NCBI RefSeq assembly: GCF_003852235.1
Contig: NZ_CP027732.1
Coordinates: 3,968,001 to 4,032,000, forward strand
Direction: 5' to 3'
DNA length: 64,000 nt
DNA from: Pseudomonas sp. R4-35-07
Lineage (GTDB): Bacteria; Pseudomonadota; Gammaproteobacteria; Pseudomonadales; Pseudomonadaceae
Both the position numbers and the translations under genes were made by a program. Shown here piece after piece: positions 48,631 through 56,706 of the stretch. Numbering within the stretch: the first letter of the stretch is position 1; each line of letters starts with the position of its first letter. The notes beneath the pieces were generated by a model, which saw only the letters and a list, made by a program, of their open reading frames with translations, did no database searches and was not told where the DNA came from.

Positions 48631-48654
48631 ACGGACGGCCCCGGCAAATAATTA
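48631..48654 (-). promoter_or_regulatory. Probable PvdS-dependent promoter of pvdG-pvdL
   Basis: On the - strand, TAATT at 48654-48650, a 16-nt spacer, CGT at 48633-48631. One base off the TAAAT consensus but with correct spacing and the usual upstream C. About 110 bp upstream of the pvdG start, with no other candidate in the gap. Confidence 0.6.
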
Positions 48655-48722
48655 GTCGCCGGGGGCAAGCGAGACGTGGTTCACACCTTACCGGAAGGCA
48701 TAAGATTAGTTCGCCTTCTCAT

Positions 48723-48751
48723 TTGACAATCATTATCATTAAGCATAATTT
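48723..48751 (+). promoter_or_regulatory. pvdS promoter overlapped by a Fur box
   Basis: Sigma-70 type promoter TTGACA (48723-48728), 17-nt spacer, TAATTT (48746-48751). The Fur box GACAATCATTATCATTAAG (48725-48743) covers the -35 and spacer and matches 14 of 19 bases of GATAATGATAATCATTATC. Binding of Fe-Fur here would block RNA polymerase, giving the known iron repression of pvdS. Confidence 0.85.
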
Positions 48752-48821
48752 GTTGCCCGATGTGTAGGAGGCCTCAGCAAGGACGCCCTCCCCTAACCTC
48801 TTTTGCAACCAGGTGATTTCC

Positions 48822-49373
48822 ATGACGGAACCAGTATCCACAGGCAGGTGCGACTCACCACTTCTCCAGGCGTTCGTCGACAATCGGCTGATCCTGGTGA
48901 AGATCGCAGCACGTATTACCGGCTGTCGTTCCCGCGCCGAGGATGTGGTGCAGGACGCTTATTTTCGGCTGCAGTCGGCACCGACGATCACCTCTTCGTT
49001 CAAGGCCCAACTGAGTTATCTGTTTCAGATCGTGCGCAACCTGGCGATCGATCACTACCGCAAGCAGGCCCTGGAGCTCAAGTATTCCGGGACCGAAGAG
49101 GAAGGCTTGAATGTGGTGATTCACGGCGCTTCACCGGAAACCTCCCATATCAATTTCAACACCCTGGAAAACATCGCCGACGCCCTGACCGAGCTGCCGC
49201 AGCGCACCCGCTACGCCTTCGAGATGTACCGCCTGCACGGCGTACCGCAGAAGGATATCGCCAAGGAACTGGGGGTTTCGCCGACGCTGGTGAACTTCAT
49301 GATTCGCGATGCGCTGGTGCACTGCCGCAAGGTGTCGGGCAACCACAGCGATACGTTCGCGCGCAGGGTTTGA
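48822..49373 (+). CDS. pvdS: Iron-starvation sigma factor PvdS
   Basis: ECF sigma factor that directs transcription of pyoverdine genes. The 183-residue product has sigma region 2 (AEDVVQDAYFRLQSAP ... LFQIVRNLAIDHYRKQA, residues ~40-85) and region 4 (LPQRTRYAFEMYRLHGVPQKDIAKELGVSPTLVNFMI, ~127-163). ATG at 48822 has AGGTGA 5 nt upstream. It is divergent from pvdG, which it is expected to activate through the TAATT-N16-CGT motif. A Fur box overlaps its promoter. Confidence 0.97.
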   Translation: MTEPVSTGRCDSPLLQAFVDNRLILVKIAARITGCRSRAEDVVQDAYFRLQSAPTITSSFKAQLSYLFQIVRNLAIDHYRKQALELKYSGTEEEGLNVVIHGASPETSHINFNTLENIADALTELPQRTRYAFEMYRLHGVPQKDIAKELGVSPTLVNFMIRDALVHCRKVSGNHSDTFARRV

Positions 49374-49380
49374 AAAACAC

Positions 49381-49410
49381 ATGTGGGAGGGGGCAAGCCC
49401 CCTCCCACAT
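49381..49410. repeat. Single REP-derived hairpin after pvdS
   Basis: ATGTGGGAGGGGGC-aa-GCCCCCTCCCACAT, perfect 14-bp arms. It equals the outer parts of a REPIN with the whole core removed. It begins 8 nt past the pvdS stop and could serve as its transcript end. Confidence 0.85.
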
Positions 49411-49426
49411 TTGATTTCCAGCGCTC

Positions 49427-50215
49427 TCAGGGGACTGGCATTACATCGATGCGATACGGCTCGAAGATCTTGAGCATCTGGCCATTATCCCGCAGCTGCT
49501 TGAGCAACCCGGCAAACGCAGGCCCGGTGATGGGGGCTTTGGGCCGCAGCAACGCGTAATGGTGATAGACCTGGTCGATGCGCTCCGACACCAGGAATGT
49601 CCCCGCCATCTCGGCATTGCGCACCATGAAGTCACTCAGGTACGAACGGGTGACCAAGGCGATATCAGCACGCCTGCGGGCGACCATCAGCAAGTTGCTG
49701 TCATGGGAGTACGTCAACGTTGCGTTGAAGTGCTCAGCCAGGTACTTGGGGTCGGGGTTGAAGTTCGCGAAGGCGTAGTGATAGCCGCTGAACACCGCCA
49801 GGCGTTTGCCGGCAAGGTCGCTGAAATAGCTTTGGTCGCGACCGGGCTCACGCTCGGCGACGAAGATTTCAGCGTCTTCCAGACCCATGTCGACGCTGGT
49901 ATGGGCCACGTCTTTCCAGCCCCAGGACGGGTTTTCAAAGATCGCCATGTCGACCCGGCCTTGCTCGAAATCGCGAAAACGCCTGGGAATCGAAGTGGGC
50001 ACCAGCACAAACTGATAGTCGCTTTGCACGGCGTTCAGCGCTTCGACCAATTGCGGCAGCAATCCGGTATCGGCGCCTTGCTCAGGGCGTACGGTATACG
50101 GCGGAAAATGCGCCGCGCCGATCCTCACCAACTGCGCGGCGCTGGCCTGCGTCCACCCTGCGGTACCCAATGCCCAAAATGTCAGTCCTGCAGCCAGCCG
50201 CCATGGCGAAAACAT
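49427..50215 (-). CDS. Periplasmic solute-binding protein (SBP family 3-like)
   Basis: A 262-residue secreted protein with a signal peptide (RLAAGLTFWALGTAGWTQASA). The mature part shows the family 3 pattern: LVRIGAAHFPPYTV, DTGLLPQLVEALN, the hinge-region FEQGRVDMAIFENPSWGWK and LAGKRLAVFSGYHYAF. It is probably a polar amino-acid type binding protein, but no permease or ATPase gene is beside it, so it may be an orphan or a sensor-type protein. Convergent with pvdS. Confidence 0.8.
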   Translation of the reverse strand: MFSPWRLAAGLTFWALGTAGWTQASAAQLVRIGAAHFPPYTVRPEQGADTGLLPQLVEALNAVQSDYQFVLVPTSIPRRFRDFEQGRVDMAIFENPSWGWKDVAHTSVDMGLEDAEIFVAEREPGRDQSYFSDLAGKRLAVFSGYHYAFANFNPDPKYLAEHFNATLTYSHDSNLLMVARRRADIALVTRSYLSDFMVRNAEMAGTFLVSERIDQVYHHYALLRPKAPITGPAFAGLLKQLRDNGQMLKIFEPYRIDVMPVP

Positions 50216-50305
50216 CTAGGCACACACCGTGAATTCTATGATGGCGATAAGCTAGGCGTTTTTCCCTGGGGAGACAACGTTCACCCGCAAATTAATAGCC
50301 GCACT

Positions 50306-50929
50306 TCAGTCCGCCTTGAGCACCATCAACAGCGCTTCGTCGGCCAGCTCTTCGAGGGTCAGACTGCCTTGGGTGCGGAACCACGTGGTGGTCCAGGATA
50401 ACGCGCCGGTCAGGAAGCGCCGGGTGATGAACACGTCGCCCCTGATATAACCAGCGGCCTTGGCTTCGCCCAGTACCTGCAGCCAGATGTCCTCATACAC
50501 ATCACGCAGGGCCAGTACCTGGGCCTGACCGTCGGCAGACAACGAGCGCCATTCATACACCAGCACCGCCATCGCCTCACCGCTGCCGCCCATGATCGAC
50601 TGCAATTCGCAGCGGATCAGCGCCAACACGCGCTCGCGCACCGTGCTCGTTGCTTCCAGCGCAGCCCGCACCATCGCGGTGTTGTAGAGGATGGTTTCTT
50701 CCATCACTGCGCGCAGGATCTCGTCCTTGCTCTTGAAGTGATGAAAGATGCTGCCGGACTGAATGCCCACCGCACCGGCCAGGTCGCGCACGGTGGTGCG
50801 CTCGAAGCCCTTGTTGCGAAACAGGTGCGCCGCGGTTTGCAGCAACTTGCCCCGAGCGCTCTCGGGGTCGGTCAATTGTCCAGCGTCGACCAGAGTGCGC
50901 ATCACCCGCAAGGCTTGGGGGTCGTCCAT
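50306..50929 (-). CDS. TetR/AcrR-family transcriptional regulator
   Basis: A 207-residue repressor-type protein. The helix-turn-helix domain is KLLQTAAHLFRNKGFERTTVRDLAGAVGIQSGSIFHHFKSKDEIL (residues ~33-77). The C-terminal ligand domain is helical and of the KstR2-like class (EWRSLSADGQAQVLALRDVYEDIW). The start at 50929 has GAGG 8 nt upstream; an in-frame ATG at 50944 lacks a ribosome site. It is divergent from the exonuclease gene with a 187-bp gap. Target genes are not evident from the neighbours. Confidence 0.87.
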   Translation of the reverse strand: MDDPQALRVMRTLVDAGQLTDPESARGKLLQTAAHLFRNKGFERTTVRDLAGAVGIQSGSIFHHFKSKDEILRAVMEETILYNTAMVRAALEATSTVRERVLALIRCELQSIMGGSGEAMAVLVYEWRSLSADGQAQVLALRDVYEDIWLQVLGEAKAAGYIRGDVFITRRFLTGALSWTTTWFRTQGSLTLEELADEALLMVLKAD

Positions 50930-51116
50930 GCTGCTGTCCCTCATGTCTACTATCGTCTTGGGCGGCAATTTAGGCCGTGGCCACCACCCAAGCAAGCGCT
51001 TGGGCAAAACTTGTGTACGGGGTTTACCAACCAGGCGAATCAGCCCCCTGGGCGGAACTACAAGGCCCGGCTACGCTCTATCCCCATCAGGACAGGAACA
51101 GTACGGGAACCTGCGC

Positions 51117-51659
51117 ATGCCTCATTGGCTGATTATTGACCTTGAAGCCACCACGGATGACGGCGGCTGGCCCGTGACGGAGATGGAAGTCATCGAAATT
51201 GGCGCAAGCCTGGTCAACCGCCAGGGCCGCGAGCTGGATCACTTCCAGCGCTTCGTGCGCCCCCTGCGGCGGCCGCTGCTGACGCCTTTTTGCCGCCAAT
51301 TGACCCATATCACCCAGGCCAATATCGACGCGGCAACGCCGATCACCGAGGTGTGGCCGCTATTCGAGCGCTGGCTGGGCCAGCATCAGGCGCGCCTGGA
51401 AGGCTGGGCCAGCTGGGGCGATTACGATCGCGTGCAACTGGAGCTGGAATGGCAACGCCATGGCCTGGCCAGCGCGCTCGGCCAGACGCCCCATGTCAAC
51501 CTCAAGCAACGTTTCGCCAAGGCCCGGCGGCTGGACAAGCCCTTGGGGCTTAATGGCGCGCTGCAATTGGCGGGGATGCAGTTCAGTGGCCAGCAGCATC
51601 GGGCGCTGGAGGATGCGCGCAACACGGCACGCCTGCTGCCGCTGATTTTGCCGGTCTAG
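51117..51659 (+). CDS. DEDDh-family 3'-5' exonuclease
   Basis: A 180-residue exonuclease-fold protein. Exo I is [10 protein letters not shown] (residues 6-15, Asp and Glu ligands), followed by [12 protein letters not shown]. Exo II lies in the [15 protein letters not shown] stretch, and Exo III is [14 protein letters not shown] (~161-174) with the His-Asp pair. This is the KapD/ERI-1-like class acting on RNA or single-stranded DNA ends; the substrate is not known. ATG follows GGGAA. Confidence 0.87.
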   Translation: MPHWLIIDLEATTDDGGWPVTEMEVIEIGASLVNRQGRELDHFQRFVRPLRRPLLTPFCRQLTHITQANIDAATPITEVWPLFERWLGQHQARLEGWASWGDYDRVQLELEWQRHGLASALGQTPHVNLKQRFAKARRLDKPLGLNGALQLAGMQFSGQQHRALEDARNTARLLPLILPV

Positions 51660-51723
51660 GCAGCTCCCCTGCCCTTGGGCATACTGGCTGACCTTTCCAG
51701 ACCCTTTTTCCGAGGATTCACTC

Positions 51724-52005
51724 ATGTTCAAAGTCAATGAATACTTCGACGGCACCGTCAAGTCGATCGCTTTCGGCACGGCGGAAGGCCCAGCGACCAT
51801 CGGCGTGATGGCCCCGGGTGAATACGAGTTCGGCACCGACCAGCGTGAAATCATGCACGTCGTTTCCGGCGCGCTGATCGTCAAACTGCCTGACGCCGAG
51901 TGGGAAACCTTTGCCGCCGGCAGCCAGTTCAACGTCCCAGCCAAGAGCAAATTCCAGTTGAAGGTTGGCGTAGACACCGCTTACCTGTGCGAATACCGCA
52001 GCTGA
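51724..52005 (+). CDS. ppnP: Pyrimidine/purine nucleoside phosphorylase
   Basis: A 93-residue single-domain cupin of the PpnP (formerly YaiE/DUF1255) family, which phosphorolyses several nucleosides. Family features are [36 protein letters not shown] and the tail YLCEYRS. GAGG lies 9 nt before the ATG. A strong bidirectional hairpin follows. Confidence 0.93.
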   Translation: MFKVNEYFDGTVKSIAFGTAEGPATIGVMAPGEYEFGTDQREIMHVVSGALIVKLPDAEWETFAAGSQFNVPAKSKFQLKVGVDTAYLCEYRS

Positions 52006-52018
52006 ACCTGACTCGGCG

Positions 52019-52056
52019 CAAAAAAATGCCCGTCTCCTGCGAGACGGGCATTTTTT
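52019..52056. terminator. Bidirectional rho-independent terminator
   Basis: TGCCCGTCTC-ctgc-GAGACGGGCA (52027-52050) with an A-run on the left and six T on the right. It serves ppnP on + and the MOSC gene on -; the MOSC stop codon lies at its edge. Confidence 0.9.
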
Positions 52057-52858
52057 ATTCCAGCACCGTTACCGGCATCCCGACCTCCAATTGCCCGACC
52101 CCATCGTTGACCAGGTTCTGGCCGAACATCGCGCCCTTCTCGGTGCTGCGATAGGCCTGCAGGGTGGCGAACGGTTCGCGGTCCGGGCTGCGCTCGCCGG
52201 TCCGGGGGTCGACGGTCGTGAGAACGCAGCGTGAACAGGGCTTGACCACGCGAAACTCCACATCGCCAATGCGCAAGCGTTTCCAGCCATCCTCGGCAAA
52301 GGCCTCGCCGCCTTCGATCACCAGGTTGGGACGAAAGCGCAGCATTTCCATCGGCCGGCCGATTTGCGCGCACAAATCGTCCAGGGAAGCCTGGCCGATC
52401 AGCAGCAAGGGGTAGCCATCGGCAAACCCCACTTGATCGTCATCCCGGCCAAAACCGGCCTGGGTCGAGCGTGCACGCTCCAGGGGCATATGCACCAGGC
52501 GTGTGGGTTTGCCGATGAAGGCGCTGACCCAGGCCGCCGCTTCATCGCCCGCGTCCGGCACGCGCAGGGTGTCGTGCCAGATGGTCACACCGCGCAACGC
52601 ATCGGCGCCGGGCAATGCCACGTCGAGCGTCCCATAGCCAGGCGAGCTCAGGGTCAGGCCGCCCGCCGCGTTCCACAGCGCGGTCAACTGGCTCATCTTC
52701 GCCACGGCGCGTTGCGTGAGGAAGCGCCCACTGGCTTCGTCCACCAGCATCCAGCGTCGATCCCCTGCCAGCCCGAGTTTATCCAGGCCACTCTGCTGCA
52801 AGGCCTCGGCCTTGCCGGATTTCAAGGGGTAACGGTACAACGCGCTGAGACGGAGCAT
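52055..52858 (-). CDS. MOSC-domain protein (YcbX-like)
   Basis: A 267-residue protein with an N-terminal MOSC_N beta-barrel (LSALYRYPLKSGKAEAL) and a C-terminal MOSC domain (RFRPNLVIEGGEAFAEDGW, FRVVKPCSRCVLTTVDPRTGER). The conserved Cys in PCSRC is the expected molybdenum-cofactor thiolate ligand. YcbX-type proteins reduce N-hydroxylated bases using a sulfur-transfer-type Moco site. It lacks the C-terminal ferredoxin domain present in E. coli YcbX. Confidence 0.88.
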   Translation of the reverse strand: MLRLSALYRYPLKSGKAEALQQSGLDKLGLAGDRRWMLVDEASGRFLTQRAVAKMSQLTALWNAAGGLTLSSPGYGTLDVALPGADALRGVTIWHDTLRVPDAGDEAAAWVSAFIGKPTRLVHMPLERARSTQAGFGRDDDQVGFADGYPLLLIGQASLDDLCAQIGRPMEMLRFRPNLVIEGGEAFAEDGWKRLRIGDVEFRVVKPCSRCVLTTVDPRTGERSPDREPFATLQAYRSTEKGAMFGQNLVNDGVGQLEVGMPVTVLE

Positions 52859-52898
52859 GAGCCTGCATTCCTGGGGAACAAAGTGGCATACCCTAGTG

Positions 52899-53834
52899 TC
52901 ACGCGGGCACTTCGTCCAGCATCAGTCGTTGACGCACCACATCCACCAGCTTGTCCGGCTGGAATTTGGAGAGGAAATTGTCACAGCCGACCTTCTTGAC
53001 CATCGAGTCATTGAAGCTCCCCGACAGCGAGGTGTGCAGCACCACGTAGAGGCCACGCAGGCGCGGGTCATTGCGAATTTCGGTGGTGAGGCGGTAACCG
53101 TCCATCTCGGGCATTTCGGCGTCGGTGAAGATCATCAGCAGCTTGTCGGTCATCAGCTGGCCGGTGTCGGCCCAGGCCTTGAGCATGTTCAGGGCCTTGA
53201 GGCCGTCGCTGGCGATGTGCATCTTCACGCCCAACTGGCCCAGGGTGTCCTTCAACTGCGACAGCGCTACGTTGGAATCGTCCACCAGCAACACTTCACG
53301 GCCACGGGCGCGTTCCAGCACTGGGTCCTCGAGTTTTTCCCTGGAGACCTTGGCGTTATAGGGCACGATTTCCGCCAGGACTTTTTCCACATCGATAATT
53401 TCCACCAACTGGTCATCGACCTTGCTGATGGCGGTGAGATAGTGCTGGCGCCCGGCGCTGGCCGGCGGTGGCAGGATGGCTTCCCAATTCATGTTGACGA
53501 TGCGGTCGACGCCGCCCACCAGGAACGCCTGCACCGAACGGTTGTACTCGGTGACGATAATGGTGCTGTTGGGCCCTGGCACCAGCGGGCGCATGCCGAT
53601 GGCCTGGGACAAGTCGATCACCGGCAACGTCTGGCCACGCAGGTTGACCACGCCGCAGACGAAGGGATGGCGCTGAGGCATCAGGGTCAGCTTGGGCAGT
53701 TGCAGCACTTCCTGCACCTTGAACACGTTGATCGCGAACAGCTGCCGCCCGAACAGGCGGAACATGAGAATCTCCAGGCGATTCTCACCCACCAATTGCG
53801 TGCGTTGATCTACCGTGTCGAGAATGCCGGCCAT
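52899..53834 (-). CDS. cheV: Chemotaxis coupling protein CheV
   Basis: A 311-residue fusion of a CheW-like domain (residues ~1-165; FGRQLFAINVFKVQEVLQ, GVVNLRGQTLPVIDLSQAIG) and a receiver domain (~175-311) with LLVDDSN, the phosphorylated Asp in MIFTDAEMPEMDGY and Lys in FLSKFQP. It couples receptors to CheA and probably tunes adaptation. ATG at 53834 has AGGAG 7 nt upstream; the longer frame from 53909 lacks family similarity. It lies apart from the main che operon, as is common for cheV. Confidence 0.95.
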   Translation of the reverse strand: MAGILDTVDQRTQLVGENRLEILMFRLFGRQLFAINVFKVQEVLQLPKLTLMPQRHPFVCGVVNLRGQTLPVIDLSQAIGMRPLVPGPNSTIIVTEYNRSVQAFLVGGVDRIVNMNWEAILPPPASAGRQHYLTAISKVDDQLVEIIDVEKVLAEIVPYNAKVSREKLEDPVLERARGREVLLVDDSNVALSQLKDTLGQLGVKMHIASDGLKALNMLKAWADTGQLMTDKLLMIFTDAEMPEMDGYRLTTEIRNDPRLRGLYVVLHTSLSGSFNDSMVKKVGCDNFLSKFQPDKLVDVVRQRLMLDEVPA

Positions 53835-53950
53835 TAAGAGCTCCTGGTGTGCACATGGGTTGCGCGCTGAGAGGGTGTGCAGTTCGTATAGGCAAGTTAT
53901 CGGCGGCAAGCGCCAGACCTTGACCCCGGTAAAATGCCATGTAAATACAT

Positions 53951-53969
53951 TGATGTCACACTGACATCA
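53951..53969. promoter_or_regulatory. Palindrome upstream of cheV
   Basis: TGATGTCA-cac-TGACATCA, perfect 8-bp arms, 117 bp upstream of the cheV start in a 549-bp gap. Operator-like; the regulator is not known. The rest of the gap (to 54383) shows no gene or further repeat that I can support. Confidence 0.5.
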
Positions 53970-54383
53970 TGCTTTACTGCATCAGCCCTGTCCTCGGGCT
54001 GTGTGGGCCTTGCACGACACTCCAATCGGCGTGCGGTTCCACGACGTAGGGGATTCCCCTATGCGCAATCAGGCCCGACCTGATATTCGCGATATCTAAT
54101 AGCCATTAATGTGACGCCATTCTCATTGCATGAATGGAGTCAGGCTTTTGTTTGCCATCCCACGCCCTAGGCCCGCGAGCCTTCCAGGCACTCACGTATC
54201 GGCAACTGAAGTCGTGTCATCCCGCTCAACTGGGACTACGCACGACTTTCGTGAGCATTTCAATAAATGTCCTACTGAAATATCGGAATCAACCTACAAG
54301 CTCCAATCATATTTCAGCGCTAGTTTTAAGCCATTCACCCGGTGCGACATCTCATCACCCGAGCTTGAGTTGCGGAGACATGC

Positions 54384-54833
54384 ATGATGAATAGCGCGAA
54401 AGAATGGCAAACGGCACTTCCCGAGTTTCTGCTGGAGGCCGAAATGCTGCTGATCAAGTCCCAAGAGTGCTTGAGCCACCTGCATTTGATCCGCAACGAC
54501 AGCGACGCCATCGACTGCATGAAAACCAGCCTCGCCAAACTGGCTGAAAAGGCCGACAGCCTGGCGCTGCAGGCGATCAGCGAGTTCTCGCGGCACCTGC
54601 AGGACCTCATTGCCAACGCCGAGAACCCGATGCAATTGCATGACCAGGCACTCGATGCGTTACATGACTGCCTCACGCTGCTGGCCTGGCAATTGGAGCT
54701 GATCGACACGCGCACCGGCGAGTTGGCCCTGGACGAGACCGAGCAAACGTCGTTGATCGCGACGGTTACTTTGCAGATTCCGCAAAAGGATTTCCGGCAT
54801 AAACCGCAGCAGCGGTTGCATCATGCGTCCTGA
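54384..54833 (+). CDS. Uncharacterised helical protein
   Basis: A 149-residue, largely alpha-helical, acidic and leucine-rich protein (EFLLEAEMLLIKSQECLSHL, ALHDCLTLLAWQLELID). No signal peptide or membrane segment. A helix-bundle fold like an HPt or four-helix adaptor is possible, and a histidine lies in EFSRHLQDL, but no HPt motif is clear. The start is one of two adjacent ATGs with GGAG 6 nt before the first. It lies between cheV and a NarL-type two-component pair; a link to either is only inference. Confidence 0.7.
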   Translation: MMNSAKEWQTALPEFLLEAEMLLIKSQECLSHLHLIRNDSDAIDCMKTSLAKLAEKADSLALQAISEFSRHLQDLIANAENPMQLHDQALDALHDCLTLLAWQLELIDTRTGELALDETEQTSLIATVTLQIPQKDFRHKPQQRLHHAS

Positions 54834-55156
54834 GTCCCAAGCATGTCGCCGACGATAGCTGACCTGTCCAAAAACGACCGATAACGGCGAGAAAGGCAGA
54901 AACATCAATTAGCCATCTACGCAATAACGATACAAACCAACTTTACTAATACAACTTTTTCAACTCTGGGATTACCCCCCAGAGTATTTGCGCGGGCCAT
55001 AAACCAATCAGGCGACCAACGGTAACAGGGGTGGTACTATGCCCCCACTCGAAGTGACTCAACTTCATCATGGTTAAACACGATTCGGCAGCGTATTCCA
55101 AACAGAGCCCGGCCAACCGGTCTCCCCGCAGCGAACCTTCAGTGGCTCCATCCGCT

Positions 55157-56050
55157 ATGTACGCCAACCTCAAGCCCCTTTTCTCAAGGTCTGTGTCGCG
55201 CAGCAACGCACGCCGCATCGTCCTTGCGCTGTGCCTGTGTTCGTTGTCGGTCAGCGTGTGGGCCTACGCGCATGCTTCGCCCTGGTCGCTGCTGATCCTG
55301 CTGGTCAACCTGGCCACGCTGGCGGTGGTGGGCCTGCACCAATGGCGTTCGCGCAAATCCATCAAGTTCCAGCCCCAGGAATTGGCGGACCGACTGTTAC
55401 AGGTCCAGGAAAACGAACGCCATCGCCTCAGCCGCGAACTGCACGACGACATCGGCCAACTGCTGACCGCCGCCAAACTGCAAAGTGAATGGCTGCAGCG
55501 TCGCCTGCCGCCAGAGCTGCACGAGCACTGCACGGTGCTGTGCAATACCCTCGACGAAACCCTGGCCAAAGTGCGCGACGTGTCCGCCATTCTCAACCCG
55601 CGCCAGTTGGCCAGCCTTGGCCTGGAAGCCAGCTTGCGCGCGCACCTGCTCAAGACCCTGGAAAACACCTCGGTGTGCTGGAGCCTGGAATGCCAGCAAC
55701 GCCTGACCGGTATTCCTGAAGAAATGGCCGTGGCGGCGTTTCGCATCACCCAGGAAGCCGTGACCAACATGCTCCGTCACGCCCAGGCACATAACCTGCG
55801 GGTGCGCCTGCGACGCCTGCCCGAAGGCTTGTCGCTGACGATCTGCGATGACGGCGAGGGCTTTTCGCCGGTTACCGACCCAGGCCTTGCAGGCCAACGC
55901 GGCATGGCCGGCATGGCCGAGCGGATAGACCAACTGGGCGGCACCTTGTCGGTCAGCAGTCAGCCAGGCCAAGGCACGCGGATCGACGCGCTTTTCCCCT
56001 GGGCGCCCCGCGCCCTCGAACGGGCCAGTTCCCCTAAGGGTTTCGAGTGA
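55157..56050 (+). CDS. NarL-type sensor histidine kinase (HisKA_3)
   Basis: A membrane-anchored kinase of about 297 residues. Two close hydrophobic segments (IVLALCLCSLSVSVWAYAH and LLILLVNLATLAVVGL) with almost no periplasmic loop are followed by the HisKA_3 dimer domain with phospho-His in LSRELHDDIGQLLTAAK. The ATPase domain carries FRITQEAVTNMLRHAQA (N-box) and ICDDGEGF and GMAGMAERIDQLGG (G-boxes). Lacking an extracellular sensor, it may sense in the membrane. ATG at 55070 is an alternative start adding 29 residues; neither has a good ribosome site. The regulator gene starts inside its stop codon. Confidence 0.87.
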   Translation: MYANLKPLFSRSVSRSNARRIVLALCLCSLSVSVWAYAHASPWSLLILLVNLATLAVVGLHQWRSRKSIKFQPQELADRLLQVQENERHRLSRELHDDIGQLLTAAKLQSEWLQRRLPPELHEHCTVLCNTLDETLAKVRDVSAILNPRQLASLGLEASLRAHLLKTLENTSVCWSLECQQRLTGIPEEMAVAAFRITQEAVTNMLRHAQAHNLRVRLRRLPEGLSLTICDDGEGFSPVTDPGLAGQRGMAGMAERIDQLGGTLSVSSQPGQGTRIDALFPWAPRALERASSPKGFE

Positions 56051-56706
56051 CCTGCAATTTACTCCTGGTGGATGACCACGCGCTGATTCGCGCCGGCGTG
56101 CGTGCGCTGATCCTGGACATGCCCGGTTACGACGTAATCGGTGAAGCCAGCGATGGCGCGCAGGTGCTCGCGCAATTTCGCGCCCTGCAGCCGGATATCG
56201 TGCTGCTGGACCTGTCGATGAAACACACCAGCGGCCTGGATGCCTTGCAGGAACTCAAGGGCGCCTATCCCCTGAGCAAAGTGCTGATCCTGTCGATGCA
56301 CACCGACCCCGACCTGATCATGCGCGCGCTGGAATCAGGTGCCCACGGCTACCTGCTCAAGGACATGACCGCCAACGAGCTGGAACACGCCCTGCGTGCC
56401 TTGCGCAACAACGAGCGCTACCTGAGCCCGGCGATCGCCCACACCGTGATCAATCAAGCACTGATCCGCAGCAACGGCCCTGCGACGCCCGCGCCCCATA
56501 GCCACAACCTGACGGCGCGCCAGTTGGAAATCCTGCGCCTGATCGTGCGCGGCAAGTCCACCCGGGAAATCGCCCACGGCCTGGGCCTGAGCATCAAGAC
56601 GGTAGAAGCGCATCGCTCGCAGATCATGAAGCGCCTGCAGATTTTCGACGTGGCGGGCCTAGTGTTATTCGCTGTGCGCGAGCAGATCATCAGCCTGGAC
56701 GACTAG
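56047..56706 (+). CDS. NarL/LuxR-family response regulator
   Basis: A 219-residue regulator: receiver domain (LLVDDHALIRAGVRAL, phospho-Asp in IVLLDLSMKHTSGLDAL, Lys in YLLKDMT) and C-terminal LuxR helix-turn-helix (NLTARQLEILRLIVRGKSTREIAHGLGLSIKTVEAHRSQIM). The start is GTG overlapping the kinase stop (GTGA), with AAGGG 7 nt upstream, so the pair is translationally coupled. Its 3' end overlaps the convergent lipid kinase gene by 42 bp. Confidence 0.92.
   Translation: MTCNLLLVDDHALIRAGVRALILDMPGYDVIGEASDGAQVLAQFRALQPDIVLLDLSMKHTSGLDALQELKGAYPLSKVLILSMHTDPDLIMRALESGAHGYLLKDMTANELEHALRALRNNERYLSPAIAHTVINQALIRSNGPATPAPHSHNLTARQLEILRLIVRGKSTREIAHGLGLSIKTVEAHRSQIMKRLQIFDVAGLVLFAVREQIISLDD

Noticed and set aside
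54130..54394. Two overlapping ~85-codon + frames upstream of the helical protein gene
   Set aside because: No ribosome site, atypical composition, and they run over the real start of the 54384 gene in other frames.
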